In this document: positions 7,180 to 13,588 of the stretch, one piece after another
How the letters are laid out: each line of letters opens with the position of its first letter
Numbering within the stretch: position 1 is the first letter of the stretch
Assembly (NCBI GenBank): GCA_017444505.1
Contig: JAFSWK010000192.1
Coordinates: 1-13,588 of the forward strand
Source of the DNA: Rhodocyclaceae bacterium
Lineage (GTDB): Bacteria; Pseudomonadota; Gammaproteobacteria; Burkholderiales; Rhodocyclaceae
Direction of reading: 5' to 3'
DNA: 13,588 bases
Position numbers and translations under genes: made by a program
The notes under the pieces: generated by a model
Seen by the model: the letters and a program-made list of their open reading frames with translations, nothing else
The model's database searches: none
What the model was told of the DNA's origin: nothing

Positions 7180-7611
7180 TCAGGACTGGTGGAAGTTCTT
7201 GCAGGCTTCAAGTTTGCTAGCCTTGCGCTGCCCGAGCTGGTTGAGCCGCATTTCGCCGCACATTTCCGCGCTGGAGTCTGCTTGTGAGCCAATCGGCGTG
7301 GCGAACAGCGTGAAGGCGCGGCTGGAACCTTCGCCCCTGAAGTTGTAGAACCCTTCCAGGTCGTTCCTGCACATCAGGTTGATGCCATCAATGTTGTTCG
7401 GATAGCGCATGTTCGTGGTGAAGAAGCGCTCCATGTGCTGGGCGTATTCTTCCAGGCAGGTTTGCGCCAGCGTGGTGCGTGTGCGGACAACGTGGTTGTT
7501 GTAGGCGGGCAGGGCAATCGCGACCAGCAGGGCGATGATGGCCAGTACGACCAAAATCTCAATCAGCGTGAAACCAGAGTGGTGACGACGGAGGCGGCGG
7601 TGGGTATTCAT
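7180..7611 (-). CDS. pilE: Type IV pilin, PilE-like minor pilin
   Basis: A 143-residue type IV pilin with a class III leader. The basic 13-residue leader ends in SG, followed by FTLIEILVVLAIIALLVAIALPAY: prepilin peptidase PilD would cut at G13|F14, and Glu at mature position 5 is present. The long hydrophobic helix is followed by a compact head with four cysteines (TCLEEY, MCRNDLEG, EMCGEM, EACKNF) that could form two disulfides. The head NMRYPNN and FTLFATPIGSQADS have the layout of the PilE/ComP group found at the end of pil minor-pilin operons. It is the last gene of fimT-pilV-pilW-pilX-pilE, 44 bp after pilX. Being a minor rather than the major pilin is inferred from position; a major pilin role cannot be excluded. 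Confidence 0.88.
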   Translation of the reverse strand: MNTHRRLRRHHSGFTLIEILVVLAIIALLVAIALPAYNNHVVRTRTTLAQTCLEEYAQHMERFFTTNMRYPNNIDGINLMCRNDLEGFYNFRGEGSSRAFTLFATPIGSQADSSAEMCGEMRLNQLGQRKASKLEACKNFHQS

Positions 7612-7655
7612 GATGATGTCTTCTTTCTTGCGTGGGAATGGTGGGGAAAAGCGGA

Positions 7656-8246
7656 TTAGCGGGCAATGGCCGAGAGGACAACGATGGATCGGGCGGAATC
7701 ATCGTTGTTGCTGTCGGATGTCGGCACACGGCTACGCGCGACAATGCGGTAAATCGACGTGGTCGTGGTGGGGATGCCCTGGTTGCGATAGCCGATGCCA
7801 AGGTCAAACGCATCGTCGGAAGAAGCTCCACCGCCGCCGTTTTGAATCGAGGCGATTTTCTGAATCAGATACTGCGGGGCAGAGGCAGTGCTGAGAGAGG
7901 TGTTGATCCGGGTGGCTGCGTTCGACCAGCCATCCGCCGCATTGCCGCCGGTGAAGGCGGTTGCAGGCACGGCTGCACAGCGGCCTTCCGTGGATTCGGT
8001 GCAATTGATGGCAACATCCGGCGTGGCGTTGCTTTCCGTGACCAGACGGAAGCCTTCGCGCAGGGCACTTTCGGCAGCTTGCATGGCAAGGGTGCGGTCA
8101 TAGAAATTACCCGTCATGCGCTCTTGCGTGGTGGCGCCACGGATGCTGGCAACACCCAGCACGGTGATGATGAGCAGCATGATGAGCACGATGGCCAGCG
8201 TGATGCCGCGCTGTTTTTTCATGACTGGGGGATGAAAGGTTTGCAT
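7656..8246 (-). CDS. pilX: Type IV pilus minor pilin PilX
   Basis: A 196-residue PilX/GspK-related pilin of the pilus-tip priming complex. The leader ends in KKQRG, cut before ITLAIVLIMLLIITVLGVASIRG. The following TTQERMTGNFYDRTLAMQAAESALREGF is the highly typical PilX helix. Mature position 5 is Ile rather than Glu; lack of Glu5 is a known trait of the GspK/PilX class that caps the tip. ATG 8246 is preferred over 8279 and 8222: it has GGAA 8 bp upstream and yields a 14-residue leader, the same length as those of pilW, pilV and fimT. The gap from the pilW stop is 43 bp. The C-terminal half is variable and includes a Gly-Gly-Gly loop (IQNGGGGASSDD). Confidence 0.88.
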   Translation of the reverse strand: MQTFHPPVMKKQRGITLAIVLIMLLIITVLGVASIRGATTQERMTGNFYDRTLAMQAAESALREGFRLVTESNATPDVAINCTESTEGRCAAVPATAFTGGNAADGWSNAATRINTSLSTASAPQYLIQKIASIQNGGGGASSDDAFDLGIGYRNQGIPTTTTSIYRIVARSRVPTSDSNNDDSARSIVVLSAIAR

Positions 8247-8289
8247 GATTGCGGTTCCGTGAAGTGAAACGGTTGTCATCGGCCCATGG

Positions 8290-9273
8290 TCAGGGCGTGG
8301 GGGTGGCGGTCAGCACTTTTTTGGTGCGGTTGTGCAGCGGCACGACCAGCAGGTATTGGCGCTGAATGCGGTCTTCGCTGTTCTGGACGCTGGCATCGGC
8401 CTGAACGGCAGTGTTTTTCGCCAAGCTGACCATCGTGTAATCAATCTGGATGGCGTCGATTTTGTTTCGATCCGCGATGGTGGCGTAATCGACGAAATCG
8501 CTCTCACCTTCCATGCGCGCAAGCACCGTCATCTTGGTGACGCCGGGCAGAATGGCCACCGGAGTGTCTCCACCGCGCTGTGTGTGCGCGACACGCCACA
8601 GGGTGGGGATGTTGTCGTTGGTGGCGTCTTCACGGATGAACCAGGAGACGGCGTTGTAGTTGGAAATAACGCCGTTGCGCTTGATGGAGCGGGTCAGCGG
8701 CTCGGTGAGCGTAATCTGACCGTTGGCAGCAGAGGCGATTTCCACAAGTGCGCCGGGGCCTTCCCAGTCGCACACGAGCAGGTATTGACCCGCAGCGAAG
8801 TTGTGGGCAGCGGGGAAGACCGTGACGGTGTCCGAACCGGAGGTGACATCCGCGCCTACACTGCGAATTTCCGAACCCGTGCCCAGCACAACCAGCACGT
8901 CGCTGCCCGCGACGGAGCTTCCGCCCGGAATGGTGCCGAGACTGGCGCGAATATCCAGCGCGCCCGGCCAGGCGTCGGCAGTCGGACTGCCCGCCCACCA
9001 GGCGTCGTTATTGGCCGCCAGCTGGGCGATTGTGCCGTTGCCACAGCCATCGTCACCAGCCTGACGGATGTCTTGCGCCATCAGTTCAAAGGCCGTGCGG
9101 GCGGTGTCCTGAATGTCGGAAATGGCCTGATTGCTGCGGAAGGTGCTTTGGTTGGAAAGCGCGATGCTGCCAACAGCAAAGATAATCAGGGTGCCGATCA
9201 GCAGGGCGATCATCAGTTCAATGATCGACAAACCTCGCTGAGAGAAAAGAGGGGCGGGGTGTGGGTGTTTCAT
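8290..9273 (-). CDS. pilW: Type IV pilus minor pilin PilW
   Basis: A 327-residue PilW-family minor pilin, the large J-type component of the tip complex. The 14-residue leader ends in QRG and is followed by LSIIELMIALLIGTLIIFAVGSIALSNQSTFRSNQAISDIQDTARTAFELMAQDIRQAG, a near-diagnostic PilW N-terminus with Glu at mature position 5. The head is long and variable, with DIRASLGTIPGGSSVAGSDVLVVLG, a QYLLVCDWEGPGALVEI strand, and a C-terminal QYLLVVPLHNRTKK. The start codon overlaps the pilV stop as ATGA (9270-9273), indicating translational coupling. No strong ribosome site is visible, which fits coupling. E. coli/Pseudomonas PilW proteins are of similar or somewhat shorter length. Confidence 0.92.
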   Translation of the reverse strand: MKHPHPAPLFSQRGLSIIELMIALLIGTLIIFAVGSIALSNQSTFRSNQAISDIQDTARTAFELMAQDIRQAGDDGCGNGTIAQLAANNDAWWAGSPTADAWPGALDIRASLGTIPGGSSVAGSDVLVVLGTGSEIRSVGADVTSGSDTVTVFPAAHNFAAGQYLLVCDWEGPGALVEIASAANGQITLTEPLTRSIKRNGVISNYNAVSWFIREDATNDNIPTLWRVAHTQRGGDTPVAILPGVTKMTVLARMEGESDFVDYATIADRNKIDAIQIDYTMVSLAKNTAVQADASVQNSEDRIQRQYLLVVPLHNRTKKVLTATPTP

Positions 9274-9734
9274 AGCGGGATCTCGGTGGTGAGCGAGAAG
9301 TTTTCGGAAGAATTTTCGACGCGGGAATCATTCCACGTAATCGTCACACGGCACGAGCCGAAGCTGGTGGCGTTCGCGGCGGTGCAGGAGATGGCGCCGG
9401 TGGCGGAGTCGCCCAGTTCCTGGCGGATGTTGTTTCTCCATTTCTTGACGGATTTTTCCAGGAAGGTGTTGCCGCTAGGGTCGGAAGAGGCAGGGCCAGC
9501 GGCAATCCGGTAGGACTGCGCGGCGCTGCGATCGGCCTGCAAGACAGAGGCGATGGAGTAGGTTTGCAAGATGGCTGCGCTGCGCTCTGCCGCACTTTGG
9601 CTGGACTTGAGTGCAGTGGTTTGCAGCCCGGCCATGCCAAGCATGCCGATGGCCAGAATGAGCAGAGAAATCAGGACTTCAAGCAGGCTGGTGCCTTGCT
9701 GACTGATCCGGGTTGTGCGCGCGGAATGTTTCAT
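9270..9734 (-). CDS. pilV: Type IV pilus minor pilin PilV
   Basis: A 154-residue PilV-family (GspI-like) minor pilin. The leader ends in SQQG and is followed by TSLLEVLISLLILAIGMLGMAGLQTTALKSSQSAAERS, which matches PilV: Glu at mature position 5, the LxxLEVLIxLLILAIGxLGMAGLQ pattern, and a run of small polar residues after it. Two cysteines in the head (ISCTAANATSFGSCRVT) are spaced for a disulfide loop. ATG 9734 is chosen over 9767: it has GGAA 9 bp upstream and gives a 14-residue leader like its neighbours, while the longer form would have an atypical 25-residue leader. It overlaps pilW by 4 bp and follows fimT after a 108-bp gap with no recognised element. Confidence 0.91.
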   Translation of the reverse strand: MKHSARTTRISQQGTSLLEVLISLLILAIGMLGMAGLQTTALKSSQSAAERSAAILQTYSIASVLQADRSAAQSYRIAAGPASSDPSGNTFLEKSVKKWRNNIRQELGDSATGAISCTAANATSFGSCRVTITWNDSRVENSSENFSLTTEIPL

Positions 9735-9842
9735 GATCGCGTATTCCGTTTCTGGGATGTTGTTCATGTATGTCTGTTGGGGTGGGGTGTGCTGCTCGTG
9801 CTTTGGGGTCGGGGTGTTGCCTTTCGTGCGTTGTTGTGGTGG

Positions 9843-10367
9843 TCAGGAACATGCGCCTGAGGCCGTTTTCGGGTAAATCGTGCCCGAGCGGTACAGGGAC
9901 ATGGTGCGACATTGCTTGTCTGAACCGACGGTAGGCTGCGCGGGCAGGTCGCGGGCGAGGTTGCCGGCGGCGTTGAAGCGGATGTTCGCGCTGGTCAGAG
10001 TGACGTTGCCACCATCTGCGTAAGGGATGGCTCCCTGGCCGACGATGGTGTTGTCAGAGGCGATAATCAGCCAGTACGCCCAGGCTTGAGACTGGTTGTC
10101 CGCACTGTTGTCGCAGGCTGTGGCCGTGCTGCTGGCCGCCCGGCAAAGGGTGATGGAGCGGTTTGACTTGATGGCATTGCTGCGCGCCGAGGCGACCAGG
10201 CCGGTGAATTCGTTGCTGACCGAGGCGAACTGGTTGCGCACCAGCAGGTCGCGCAGGGCGGGCATGCCGATGACAAGCAGGGCGGCCGCAACCGCCAGAA
10301 CAACCAGCATTTCGATCAGGGTAAAACCGTGATGCCGGGGGCGGGAGGTTTGGGCTGGATAGGACAC
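9843..10367 (-). CDS. fimT: Type IV pilus minor pilin FimT/FimU (GspH family)
   Basis: A 174-residue GspH/FimT-family pseudopilin. The 14-residue leader ends in HHG, then FTLIEMLVVLAVAAALLVIGMPALRDLLVRNQFASVSNEFTGLVASARSNAIKSNRSITLC, with Glu at mature position 5 and the hallmark ARSNAIKSNRSITLC of this family. Three further cysteines occur (TACDN, KQCRTM, GACS at the very end); a C-terminal Cys is common in the family, probably for a disulfide. The start is GTG at 10367, supported by AAGGAA 6 bp upstream and by the matching leader length. It is the first gene of the fimT-pilV-pilW-pilX-pilE unit and follows a strong terminator behind pilY1. In other species FimT has been implicated in DNA uptake (Legionella FimT binds DNA); this is not shown here. 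Confidence 0.92.
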   Translation of the reverse strand: MSYPAQTSRPRHHGFTLIEMLVVLAVAAALLVIGMPALRDLLVRNQFASVSNEFTGLVASARSNAIKSNRSITLCRAASSTATACDNSADNQSQAWAYWLIIASDNTIVGQGAIPYADGGNVTLTSANIRFNAAGNLARDLPAQPTVGSDKQCRTMSLYRSGTIYPKTASGACS

Positions 10368-10373
10368 GATGCT

Positions 10374-10379
10374 TTCCTT
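10374..10379 (-). promoter_or_regulatory. Shine-Dalgarno AAGGAA deciding the fimT GTG start
   Basis: On the - strand AAGGAA ends 6 bp before GTG 10365-10367. It is the strongest ribosome site in the pilin operon. No in-frame ATG lies nearby upstream, so translation from GTG is the best reading. Confidence 0.7.
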
Positions 10380-10497
10380 GTGTTTCCGTGCGGGTTTTGT
10401 TGGCGCTATTTTGCCGTGATGACAAGGGGAAAAAGAAAAAATGTGGGATTGGGGTGCGAATTGGTGGATGAACGGTTGTTTTTTCGGGATGAGTGGC

Positions 10498-10540
10498 GCG
10501 GCTTTGCCGGTTGCGCCGCCCCGCGACCCGGCAAAGCCGC
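10498..10540. repeat. 13-bp perfect inverted repeat upstream of fimT
   Basis: GCGGCTTTGCCGG (10498-10510) and its exact complement (10528-10540) flank a 17-nt GC-rich loop. On neither strand does a T run follow, so it does not look like an intrinsic terminator. It lies between the pilY1 terminator and the fimT ribosome site, in the 270-bp gene-free spacer 10368-10637. The rest of that spacer holds an AT-richer stretch (about 10380-10490) where a fimT promoter would be expected, but no convincing -35/-10 pair or sigma-54 site is seen. The repeat could be an RNA hairpin in a leader, an operator, or a REP-like element. Confidence 0.8.
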
Positions 10541-10579
10541 CGTGCGCGCAGGCGGGCGTTGTGAAAACGGGGCGCGGGC

Positions 10580-10614
10580 AAAAAAGAAAAACGGAACCCC
10601 GAAGGGTTCCGTTT
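10580..10614 (-). terminator. Intrinsic terminator of pilY1 with UUCG loop
   Basis: A perfect 11-bp stem (10589-10599 with 10604-10614) closes the tetraloop TTCG as read on the - strand, the very stable UUCG type. It is followed on that strand by TTCTTTTTT (complement of 10580-10588). It begins 23 bp after the pilY1 stop. Most pilY1 transcripts should end here. Confidence 0.93.
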
Positions 10615-10637
10615 GGCGTGGAGCGGCATGTGGACGC

Positions 10638-13588
10638 TTACGGCCGGTCGTCGTAGCGCAGTTCCGTCCAGGTGTGCGCCGTCGGCGGCGTGCCTTCGTC
10701 CGAAGGCGGCAGGCACACGCGCACGCCGTTGCTGTCCAGGGCGCAGGTGCGGAGGGCGCCTTCGCCATCTTGCGGGTTGCCCGAGGGGGTGCCGCCGCCC
10801 GTGCCGGAGCCGCCGCCTGTACTGGTTCGCTGCTGCACGATCAGAATCGAGCCGGAAAGCTCGCCCGAGCCGAAGCCCAGACCGACGATGGGCACGCCGG
10901 AGCCGCCGCCCGTGCCGCCCGTGCCGCCGCCCGTGCCGGAGCCGCCGCCGTAGAGGTCGCTTTCGTCGACCTTGCCGTCATCATTGACGTCGATGTTGCC
11001 CTTGTTGGGATTGTCGGGCGAGACGGAGCCGGTGAAGGGGTCGAGCACCATCAGGCGGGAGGAGGCGTTCAGGCCGTCGCAGGAGGGTTCATCGGGCACG
11101 GCGAAGTTCATTTGCCCGACAAGCAGGCCGTTGCGGATGCGGCTTTGCAGCAGCATGTAGCCCGGGGCGGAGGCGTCCGCGCTCTGGTTGAGCGGAATCC
11201 GCCAGCCTTTCTTGCCGTCCATGTCGCCGGCGACGGTGTACTGCATGATGACCGCGTCGGTTGTGCCGAGGCCGGCGCCGCGATTGAAGTCTTTGATGAC
11301 TTCGTAGTTGCGGGTGACGAGATCCGCGTCCGTGATGACATCGCCGGTGTCCTGAATGCCGTACCAGACGTTTGTGGTGGCGTGATTGGTCAAATCCGCG
11401 TCGGTCAGCGCCTTGCCGGTGCCGAAGAACAGCCAGCGCACGCCGCTCTTGTCGGTGGTGCTGGTGATGGGCGCGGTGATCGGCTGCGGGGAGGTGAAGA
11501 GCTTCGCGTACTGCGCGCCGCCGCCGGCCTTGCCGTCGAGGTTGGAAACCTTCCAGACGTTGCCGGCGAGGTCGCCGGCGTAGATGGTGTCGGCGTAGTT
11601 GTCGTGATCCACATCGACCACGTGCAGGCCGAGGATGCCGCCCTTGCTGGCCGAACCCATGCCGCCGCCTTGCAGGGCGACGACGTTGCCGGTTTCCAGA
11701 TCAATCTGCAGGATGGCCGATTTCGAGTCGCTTTGCGACTGGTTCGGCCCCGAGCCGATGAACACCGACCATTTATTCGGCCCCATGGGAGCAATGACCG
11801 GACGCCCCATCGTCTGCCCCATCGCCGGGTCGGTTTTTTCCCACAGCAGCTTGGGCGCGCCGGGGTTGGTGACATCCAGCGCGAAGACCGCAGGCGTCGC
11901 ATCGCCCGCGCCGCCCGCCGCGCCCATGGAGCCGACCAGCACGGTTTTCCATTCATTGCCGATCTTGACTTCGGAATAGTTCAGCTCGCCATCGAGCAGG
12001 TAGTGCTGCGTGTGCTCGAACGGCGGGCGGGTGAAGTCGCGCATGTTTTTGTTGACCGCCGCCGCCGGGATGAAGGCGAACAGTTCATCGCCCGGCTCGT
12101 AGGTGCGGGAGGCGGTGATGCCGCCGACGGTGACGGGGACGGTTTTGCGCTCGGTGATGAAGGCGTGCACCATGCCGTCGTTGGCCGCCGCGTAGAGCAC
12201 GGTGGGACGGTCTTTGTGGGCTTCCTGGAACGCCTTGTAGCCGTCCAGGGTGGCGGAAAGTTCGGTGCGGATGTCTTCGGGCGCGCCGATGAAGGTGGGC
12301 GTGCCGTGCACGATCATGCCCAGCACGTTCCTGCCGCCGCTGCCCAGTTCGGCGCGCACGCGCCATTTCGCTTCCTGGGCGTCGTGAGAGTCGGGATGCG
12401 CCACCGGCGTGCCGTCCATCGTGACGTCGCCGCGCAGATAGCGCACGGTGTCCTGACCCAGTTCGTCGCTGTCGGCCAGCGCCTGTTTTTGCGCGCTGGA
12501 AAGGTTGCCCCACTCGAAGGCGGCCAGCGCCGAACCCGTATTGACCACGATGGTGCGCTGGCTGGTTGCCGGGTTGTTGCCTTGCAGCCGGTCGTAGAGC
12601 CGTTCGCTGGCGTCCCAGACGACGCCGCCGCGGCAGGCGGTGCCCAGTTTGCAGGCGCGCATGGCGCTGGAAAGGCTGGAAGCGTTGTACGAGGAGTCAA
12701 ACTGGAGCACTTCGCCCGATTCGGCATCGCTGAACAGGTAAGAGCTGGCGGCGTTGGTCGAGCCGGGACCCGCGCCGGGGTTGGCTTCATCCAGAATGTT
12801 TTTCAGCGCGGCGATCATCTCGGCGCTGTCATTGACGGAGTAGAACATGCCGCGGCTGTTGACCGTGGCGTGCCACAGGTCGTCGGCAGCCGTGCCGTCT
12901 TGCGTGCCGCTGGTGATGTTTGGTTTCGGCCATTGGGACCAAGGGGAGGCGGACAGACCCGGGGCGGGGCGGGTGAAGTCCAGCGTGCCGGCTGCGCCGA
13001 AGGAAATGGCGTAGGTGCGCATGTGCTGCCAGAAGGCGGGGTCGCGCCCGGTGGTGGGCACGTTGTTTTTGCCCGCTTCGCCGGCGGAATCGGGCACCAG
13101 GTCGTTCATCCAGTAGTACATGGCCACATCGGCCAGCGTGTTGGCGTAGCCGCCGCCGGGCTTGTCCCGATAGGGCGGGTTGACCGAATAGGTGTAGTAG
13201 TTGCCGTGCGGGCCGACGTGGGTGATGTTTTGCTGCGTGCTGTCGAGGTCGCCAAAGCCGCTGGCTGTGTCGTTGTAGTAGCCGTCCGTGGCCAGGATGG
13301 TGAGGTTCTGGCGGCAGGAGAACGTTTTGTTGCCCTTGTAGGGGCTGTTGGCCGAGGTGGTGTCGCTGTAATACTTGCCCGCACTGTGCGTGGCGCGAAT
13401 CAGCGGCGTGTTGCCCTTCATCTTCGTGTTGAGCAGGGTGTTGAAAAATTCAGTGCGGTTCGCGCCCCGGAACAGACCATCGTCCCTGCCGACCGGGATG
13501 GGGTAGGCAAGCCCGCCGCCGGGCGTGCCCGGGTCGGTGTTCTTCGTGTTGAATACATAGCCGACATTGCGGTTGATGTGCTCGTAGC
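10638..13588 (-). CDS. pilY1: Type IV pilus tip adhesin / biogenesis factor PilY1 (3' part)
   Basis: The frame is open to the window edge and gives the C-terminal 982 residues of a PilY1 protein, the calcium-controlled adhesin at the pilus tip; the signal peptide and the start of the von Willebrand A-like part are missing. The visible N-terminal part has PilY1 signatures: RTEFFNTLLNT, LATDGYYND, ADVAMYYWMNDL, DPAFWQHMRTYAISFG and DLWHATVNSRG. The C-terminal beta-propeller domain follows, from TPTFIGAPE through VLYAAANDGMVHAF, GDELFAFIPAA and GRPVIAPMG. Its calcium loop DVDHDNYAD (11589-11615) matches the DxDxDxxxD site that controls retraction in Pseudomonas PilY1. Beyond the propeller are a second EF-hand-like loop and Gly-rich linkers. 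It is the first gene of the cluster as seen here and has its own terminator. Confidence 0.96.
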   Translation of the reverse strand, partial: YEHINRNVGYVFNTKNTDPGTPGGGLAYPIPVGRDDGLFRGANRTEFFNTLLNTKMKGNTPLIRATHSAGKYYSDTTSANSPYKGNKTFSCRQNLTILATDGYYNDTASGFGDLDSTQQNITHVGPHGNYYTYSVNPPYRDKPGGGYANTLADVAMYYWMNDLVPDSAGEAGKNNVPTTGRDPAFWQHMRTYAISFGAAGTLDFTRPAPGLSASPWSQWPKPNITSGTQDGTAADDLWHATVNSRGMFYSVNDSAEMIAALKNILDEANPGAGPGSTNAASSYLFSDAESGEVLQFDSSYNASSLSSAMRACKLGTACRGGVVWDASERLYDRLQGNNPATSQRTIVVNTGSALAAFEWGNLSSAQKQALADSDELGQDTVRYLRGDVTMDGTPVAHPDSHDAQEAKWRVRAELGSGGRNVLGMIVHGTPTFIGAPEDIRTELSATLDGYKAFQEAHKDRPTVLYAAANDGMVHAFITERKTVPVTVGGITASRTYEPGDELFAFIPAAAVNKNMRDFTRPPFEHTQHYLLDGELNYSEVKIGNEWKTVLVGSMGAAGGAGDATPAVFALDVTNPGAPKLLWEKTDPAMGQTMGRPVIAPMGPNKWSVFIGSGPNQSQSDSKSAILQIDLETGNVVALQGGGMGSASKGGILGLHVVDVDHDNYADTIYAGDLAGNVWKVSNLDGKAGGGAQYAKLFTSPQPITAPITSTTDKSGVRWLFFGTGKALTDADLTNHATTNVWYGIQDTGDVITDADLVTRNYEVIKDFNRGAGLGTTDAVIMQYTVAGDMDGKKGWRIPLNQSADASAPGYMLLQSRIRNGLLVGQMNFAVPDEPSCDGLNASSRLMVLDPFTGSVSPDNPNKGNIDVNDDGKVDESDLYGGGSGTGGGTGGTGGGSGVPIVGLGFGSGELSGSILIVQQRTSTGGGSGTGGGTPSGNPQDGEGALRTCALDSNGVRVCLPPSDEGTPPTAHTWTELRYDDRP
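10790..10949 (-). repeat. 28-bp direct repeats encoding Gly-rich linkers in PilY1
   Basis: An identical 28-bp sequence occurs at 10790-10817 and 10922-10949. Both copies encode GGGSGTGGG in the pilY1 frame. The distance between copies is 132 bp, exactly 44 codons. Extra partial copies of the same Gly/Thr-coding unit lie at about 10897-10935. Confidence 0.9.
10956..10991 (-). other. EF-hand/dockerin-like calcium loop in the PilY1 tail
   Basis: The codons read DVNDDGKVDESD, with acidic or amide ligands at positions 1, 3, 5, 9 and 12, Gly at 6 and a hydrophobic residue at 8, the canonical 12-residue EF-hand pattern. It lies about 200 residues C-terminal of the propeller calcium loop at 11589-11615 and just before the Gly-rich linker. 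Calcium binding is inferred from the pattern only. Confidence 0.75.
11589..11615 (-). other. Propeller calcium-binding loop of PilY1 (DxDxDxxxD)
   Basis: The codons read DVDHDNYAD, the spacing of the calcium site described for the C-terminal domain of Pseudomonas aeruginosa PilY1. All four acidic positions are kept, so calcium control of pilus retraction is likely intact. Confidence 0.85.

Noticed and set aside
8332..9513. A 393-codon open frame on the + strand opposite pilW and pilV
   Set aside because: It crosses the pilV/pilW boundary, has no ribosome site or motif, and both pilins are well supported on the - strand.
10378..10440. Possible fimT promoter (TTGTCA and AAAATA on the - strand)
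   Set aside because: The two boxes are only 7 bp apart. No other pairing gives a usable -35/-10, and no GGCAC-N5-TTGC sigma-54 site is present.
10784..10950. GC-rich repeated units resembling a short CRISPR or tandem array
   Set aside because: The units lie inside the pilY1 frame, encode Gly/Ser/Thr linkers and have no regular unique spacers.
1908..13462. DNA-uptake signals (scattered GCCTGAA cores; a CAGTGCGGT near 13449 resembling the Pasteurellaceae signal)
   Set aside because: No full 10-12 bp Neisseriaceae uptake sequence is present, the cores have different flanks and their number is no more than expected by chance.

Overview
The window is about 13.6 kb of GC-rich, densely coding chromosomal DNA from a Gram-negative proteobacterium, most likely a betaproteobacterium. 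The gene content supports this: an Lpt lipopolysaccharide-export module (kdsC-lptC-lptA), zapE, a YoaA/DinG-type helicase, and a FimT/PilV/PilW/PilX/PilE/PilY1 type IV pilus tip cluster. The lineage is an inference from protein character, because no rRNA or other phylogenetic marker is present.

Left part (1-2126): the 3' end of pstB (phosphate ABC transporter ATPase, + strand) converges on a complete RhlE-type DEAD-box RNA helicase gene (- strand). The helicase diverges from zapE across a 129-bp spacer that carries a perfect TATAAT on the helicase side.

Middle (2127-6991, + strand): zapE and a yoaA/dinG-like helicase gene overlap by 8 bp. After a 33-bp gap come kdsC, lptC and lptA, joined by two ATGA stop/start overlaps. 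KdsC completes Kdo synthesis, and LptC and LptA carry LPS from the inner membrane across the periplasm. The usual lptB neighbour does not follow lptA.

Right part (7091-13588, - strand): a type IV pilus minor-pilin cluster is read right to left. First comes pilY1, whose 5' end lies beyond the window. It ends at a strong intrinsic terminator with a UUCG loop. A 270-bp spacer with a long inverted repeat follows, then fimT-pilV-pilW-pilX-pilE, closed by a second strong terminator at 7091-7121. Together these encode the pilus-tip/priming complex: four FimT/PilV/PilW/PilX-type minor pilins, a PilE-like pilin and the calcium-binding tip adhesin PilY1. The order differs from the common fimU-pilV-pilW-pilX-pilY1-pilE arrangement, because pilY1 comes first and is separated by a terminator.

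I found no mobile element, CRISPR array, tRNA or rRNA, and no convincing new system. The observations most worth checking are the detached pilY1 unit with its hairpin-bearing spacer, the in-frame 28-bp repeats and extra EF-hand-like loop in the PilY1 C-terminus, and a 10-bp homopolymer in the rhlE tail.
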